64,000 bases of DNA, taken from Odobenus rosmarus divergens (taxonomy: Eukaryota; Chordata; Mammalia; Carnivora; Odobenidae). The DNA lies in contig NW_004451523.1 in the NCBI RefSeq assembly GCF_000321225.1, positions 70,846 to 134,845 on the forward strand, written 5' to 3'. Shown here piece after piece: positions 61,032-64,000 of the stretch (the stretch's first letter is position 1; every line of letters starts with the position of its first letter). The notes below the pieces were generated by a model. That model had not been told where the DNA came from. It was given only the letters and a program-made list of their open reading frames with translations, and searched no databases. A program made the position numbers and the translations under genes.

Positions 61032-61778
61032 GTAAGTTTTGTTTTTTTGAGGAATTACAAATCATTAAGTCCAATTCAGAAAGTTTCCCAATTTCTAACC
61101 CCATCTCTCACCTTGCATCCTTTGATGTAACAACGAAAGTATTGCCTTTATTCAAATTCAGAACTTTGTGCTTCCTGCTTGTCTTTCTGTCCCAACTCTT
61201 TCTAGAGTAAAGATGTCATCCATGAAAAACCACACGTTATCAAACTAAGGTTTGGAAAGAAGTGTATATTATGACATATAAAATGAAGAAATGATATTTT
61301 TTGTATTTTTATTTTTATTCCATGTATCCCTTTCTTTCTTAAAGATAGTGCATGCGTTTCTACATGCTCTTTCTCTTAGCCTTCCCTAAAGCTTAAAAGA
61401 TAAAGAACAATAAGGGTTCTGTGCTTTCTACTTCTGCAGGGAGAAAATGACCTAATGAGCAGTTTAAAGCCAAAGACTTGGTATGAATGGTGGTCAGTGA
61501 CAAGATATGCCCCACCAAAGACCCACCAGCATGCCTCTCTTATGCTTTATTTTTCAGGAAGGTGTTGAAAACTGTTGCATAAATCATCCAGGAAACCAGT
61601 AGTTTTCCTACCACTGTTTTCTTAGTATCTTGCCATGTGTTTTGGTGATATTTTGGTGATATATTTGTTTGTGGGATTCTTTTTCTTTTTTTTTTTTTTT
61701 GTATTGTGCCAGTGCCTTTGGAACTTTCTGACGTTGTGTGAGCTCAAACTAAAGCCTTCAACACATTTATTTTTATAG
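61032..61778 (+). other. RGS7: RGS7 intron, 0.75 kb, nothing else recognised
   Basis: gtaagt donor to tttatttttatag acceptor, with a 14-base T-run at 61687-61700. Confidence 0.85.
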
Positions 61779-61853
61779 GGCAGAAACATCCCCATTTTCC
61801 CATGCCATAAAAACTGTACACCAACACTGAGGGCCAGCACTAACCTGTTATGA
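61779..61853 (+). CDS. RGS7: RGS7 terminal coding exon, with stop codon (about residues 472-495)
   Basis: This exon encodes GRNIPIFPCHKNCTPTLRAS then TNLL and a TGA stop at 61851-61853. The acceptor is ttatttttatag. The tail is Cys/Pro/His containing and is identical to the remembered C-terminus of the 495-residue human isoform. The exon continues into the 3' UTR. The other known tail (GKSLTSKRL type, shared in style with RGS6) was looked for downstream to 64000 and not found. Confidence 0.96.
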   Translation, partial: GRNIPIFPCHKNCTPTLRASTNLL

Positions 61854-63554
61854 AAAGAGGTAGAAAAATCTTGGTTTATACTCAAGTTTGTCTGCATTGT
61901 CTGTTGAGTTGTGTGGTTGGCTCCATGCTGCTCTGTGTGTGTGTGTGTGTGTGTGTGTGTCGTGGCTTTTGCTGTGATGGCCAGTTAAGTGGAGTTATGT
62001 GTGTTAAAATGTAAGCAAATTGGATTCAACAAAGATGCCGTTTTTGTTTTTAGTTTCCTTCAAGGATCTTTGTGGCGGGGAATGTTAATCACTTCTATTT
62101 ATGAATTGCCAGTTGTGACTCGGCAGAGAGTATTTGAAAGACTTTAAAAAGCAGTATATACTTTGAACATTCAATGTGATTGCACAAATTAAAGGGCTGG
62201 AAAATGAAGGACTCCAGAAATTAATCATTCTATAAACTTCACAAAATTTTGGCTGGCTCTATTGGAATCTCTGACCTTTAAAATAAAATTTTCCTCAACA
62301 TGCCTCATAAGTCACCATGGAAAGATAAAGACAATGTCTTTTTTTAAAAAAGCCTCAAGATTTTGCTGGAGAAAGTAGACAGAGGCTGTTGCACAGTGCT
62401 CTGTGCGATGTTTAAGAATTATTCCAAATTCATCCTTTTCTAACTCAATGCTGACAGAATATTTTTCTAAAGATTGGAATGGAAATTTCTGTGATCTAAT
62501 TAAAAATAATAACAACACAAGGAAGATGAGAAAGGGAAGCGAAATGGTTGTCTTTCCTCCAACACCATCCCCAATTCTGACCAACTTCCCCAACTCTTAA
62601 AATAGCACCACATTGTCACACACTGCAAACTTTAAGATCGATAGGAAATAAGGGGAAGACAGGCTCAATCATCTACTGCCTTCAGTCAAAATTCATACAG
62701 GAAATGACTGCTGTATTCCAGACATCGTGCTATGTCTTGGGAGTATGTAGAGGGTAGAGACCTTAATTGCTAAGGAGCCTGATGATATACACAAGATGTT
62801 GTGACACACAGGAGAAAGATAAACTATTTCTACTTGGTGTTGGGGTGGGGAGGGAGCGCCCATAGGTAATGTCAGAATTCCCAGAGGAAGTTATATTTAA
62901 CTAGACAAAGAGGATTTCACTAGGACAAGAAGGGCAACCATCCTTTTAAAGAGAAGGGGAGAAAAGGCTGGAATTACTGAAGAGAGAGAAGTTGAGTCAC
63001 ATTCATGCGTATGCACACAACATACTAAAAAGTTACAGATAATCTTCAGACACAGCCGTTCAGGGTTACTTTTTTCCATCCAGGAAAACAAAAAGTAGTA
63101 TTTGTCATTGAATATTTTGTTTCTGTCATACTCTCAAGAAATGGAATAAGGAAGTTAGAAAGGCTCTCTGATTTCCTCAATAGGGTACCAACAATTATAT
63201 TTATTTTATTAGTCATGAGAAGTAAATTTCTATCCTGAAAATTGTCTATATATAAAAATGAAAATGAATGTATTATACAACATTAAATCTTAGGATGGTC
63301 ATTTCTATTTAAAATTCCCTTTAACTCTTCCTATTCTCATTTCTGTTTTATTTTTTTCCCGTGGTTCTGTGTTGTTCCATGTTTATGATTACTTCTGGGG
63401 TCAGCAGGTGTGTGAGGCATCCTAAGTATTCACATGATAAATTGAATAGGATATCTTTACAGGAGCAATAAAGTGATTCTAACACAAGATGAAGAATGAG
63501 TGATTTTATTATGACCAGGTAGACATAATGAAGGAAATATGGAGTTTAAATAAA
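61854..63554 (+). other. RGS7: RGS7 3' UTR and candidate poly(A) signals
   Basis: Sequence after the stop codon. AATAAA hexamers on the + strand lie at 62282-62287, 63467-63472 and 63549-63554, so cleavage could occur at any of these; the true end cannot be decided by eye. A TG dinucleotide run at 61934-61960 falls about 80 bases into the UTR. An older repeat-like stretch lies near 62690-62900, resembling the mammal-wide repeat also seen at 30985. If the alternative C-terminal exon lies further downstream, part of this stretch is also intron for other isoforms. Confidence 0.6.
61934..61960. repeat. (TG)13 microsatellite in the RGS7 3' UTR
   Basis: Uninterrupted TG run starting 81 bases after the RGS7 stop codon, on the transcribed sense strand, so UG-rich in the mRNA. 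Confidence 0.97.
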
Positions 63555-63694
63555 CATTTTAAAGGAGTCCTATGTACAGGTTAGACTGGTAAATACAGGG
63601 AGGCTACGGGACAGACGATTCAAGAAAGAAATGGAATAGGGAAAATATAGGTAAACAAGTATATAGACTCTGAGAGGAACTGGGCAAAGTGAGA

Positions 63695-63910
63695 TCATAA
63701 TAGCTCATATTCATTGAGTGCCTGCCACTGGACCAGGCTCTGCACTAGGCACTTTATGTTACCTAACAATATAATCTGACCTTGCAACTTAAATATTACT
63801 ATACTCATTGTATTATATTATTATATTCATTTTATAGGTGAGAAAACTGAAGAGTCAGAGGAGATGCATAATTTGCCCAGAATCACACAGCTATTAAAGG
63901 AGCTGACACT
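63695..63910 (-). repeat. MIR SINE remnant, antisense
   Basis: aatagctcatattcattgag, ccaggctctgcactaggcac, attttataggtgagaaaact and cccagaatcacacagctatt give the full minus-strand MIR order. Confidence 0.82.
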
Positions 63911-64000
63911 GATCCAAAATTTATTTTGTTCCCAAATTCTTTCTTTCTCCATTGATCACCTTGTTCCTTAATATTCTTCCAAATGGTAGAAGATAAATAA

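Larger units (their letters stand above)
39793..61853 (+). other. RGS7: RGS7 gene, 3' half (nine exons and their introns)
   Basis: RGS7 is an R7-family regulator of G-protein signalling. Bound to G-beta-5 through its GGL domain and to R7BP/GPR158/GPR179-type membrane anchors through its N-terminal DEP region, it speeds GTP hydrolysis on G-alpha i/o in neurons and retina (family knowledge). Seen here: nine exons of 75, 99, 62, 111, 126, 187, 90, 54 and 75 bp, all with GT-AG borders and compatible phases, total 879 bp = 292 residues plus stop. RGS6, RGS9 and RGS11 are excluded because the translation matches remembered human RGS7 almost residue for residue, including the linker and C-terminal tail that differ between paralogs. 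Introns are 8145, 1203, 953, 1254, 4725, 2739, 1416 and 747 bp. The 5' exons (DEP and DHEX domains) are outside the window. Confidence 0.97.

Noticed and set aside
61441..61500. Possible extra RGS7 exon after cttctgcag
   Set aside because: The acceptor looks acceptable, but the following sequence reaches in-frame stops quickly and matches no known RGS7 tail.
1..64000. CRISPR arrays, prokaryotic operons, insertion sequences or phage features
   Set aside because: Spliced exons, SINEs and LINEs show a mammalian nuclear genome. The direct repeats found are microsatellites, minisatellites or target-site duplications, without regular spacer structure.

Overview
This is a vertebrate nuclear window from a placental mammal. 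Gene density is low, coding sequence occurs only as short exons with GT-AG splice sites, and most of the rest is LINE-1, tRNA-derived SINEs and ancient mammal-wide repeats. Eight SINEs carry the carnivore tRNA-Lys-type head (gcctgggtggctcag) and a CT-rich/AAATAAATAAAATCTT tail. Their sequence fits the caniform CAN-SINE consensus, and I see none of the young dog-type SINEC_Cf copies. A non-canid caniform (bear, seal, mustelid or similar) is therefore my best guess, by inference only.

The one protein-coding gene recognised is RGS7 (regulator of G-protein signalling 7) on the + strand. Nine exons between 39793 and 61853 splice in frame to 292 codons plus a stop. They correspond to about residues 204-495 of the 495-residue human form (compared from memory): the linker after the DEP/DHEX half, the complete G-gamma-like (GGL) domain, the complete RGS domain and one of the known C-terminal tails (…TPTLRASTNLL). 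The exons for the N-terminal half were not found, so positions 1-39792 are probably one large RGS7 intron or part of several. The alternative C-terminal tail known in other RGS7 isoforms was not seen and may lie beyond 64000.

Layout: 1-3960 holds a broken sense L1 with a SINE inside it, followed by an older L1 end. 4385-7240 holds antisense old L1 pieces. 7770-10480 is a sense L1/HAL1-type element with an antisense SINE. 12188-12654 is a Tigger-like DNA transposon. 14422-17999 has two SINEs, with a cluster of three short palindromes between them. 18647-19169 is an L1 with a 5' inversion and intact target-site duplication. 20000-25900 is a mixture of MIR and other ancient repeats. 26346-30360 is a SINE followed by a young L1 nested inside an older antisense L1 that itself has an inverted 5' end. 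34668-36345 is an old antisense L1 split by a solo LTR. 38330-38460 is a MER5-like remnant. From 39793 on lie the RGS7 exons, with introns holding further SINEs, a compound L1 block (45396-46052), MIR and L2 remnants and short tandem repeats. The 3' UTR starts with a TG repeat 80 bases after the stop codon.

No RNA gene, CRISPR array or new biological system was found. The most checkable curiosities are the palindrome cluster at 16294-16382, the paired splice donors at the end of the central RGS-domain exon, the 3' UTR TG repeat, and several nested or inverted retroelement insertions whose order can be read from the sequence.
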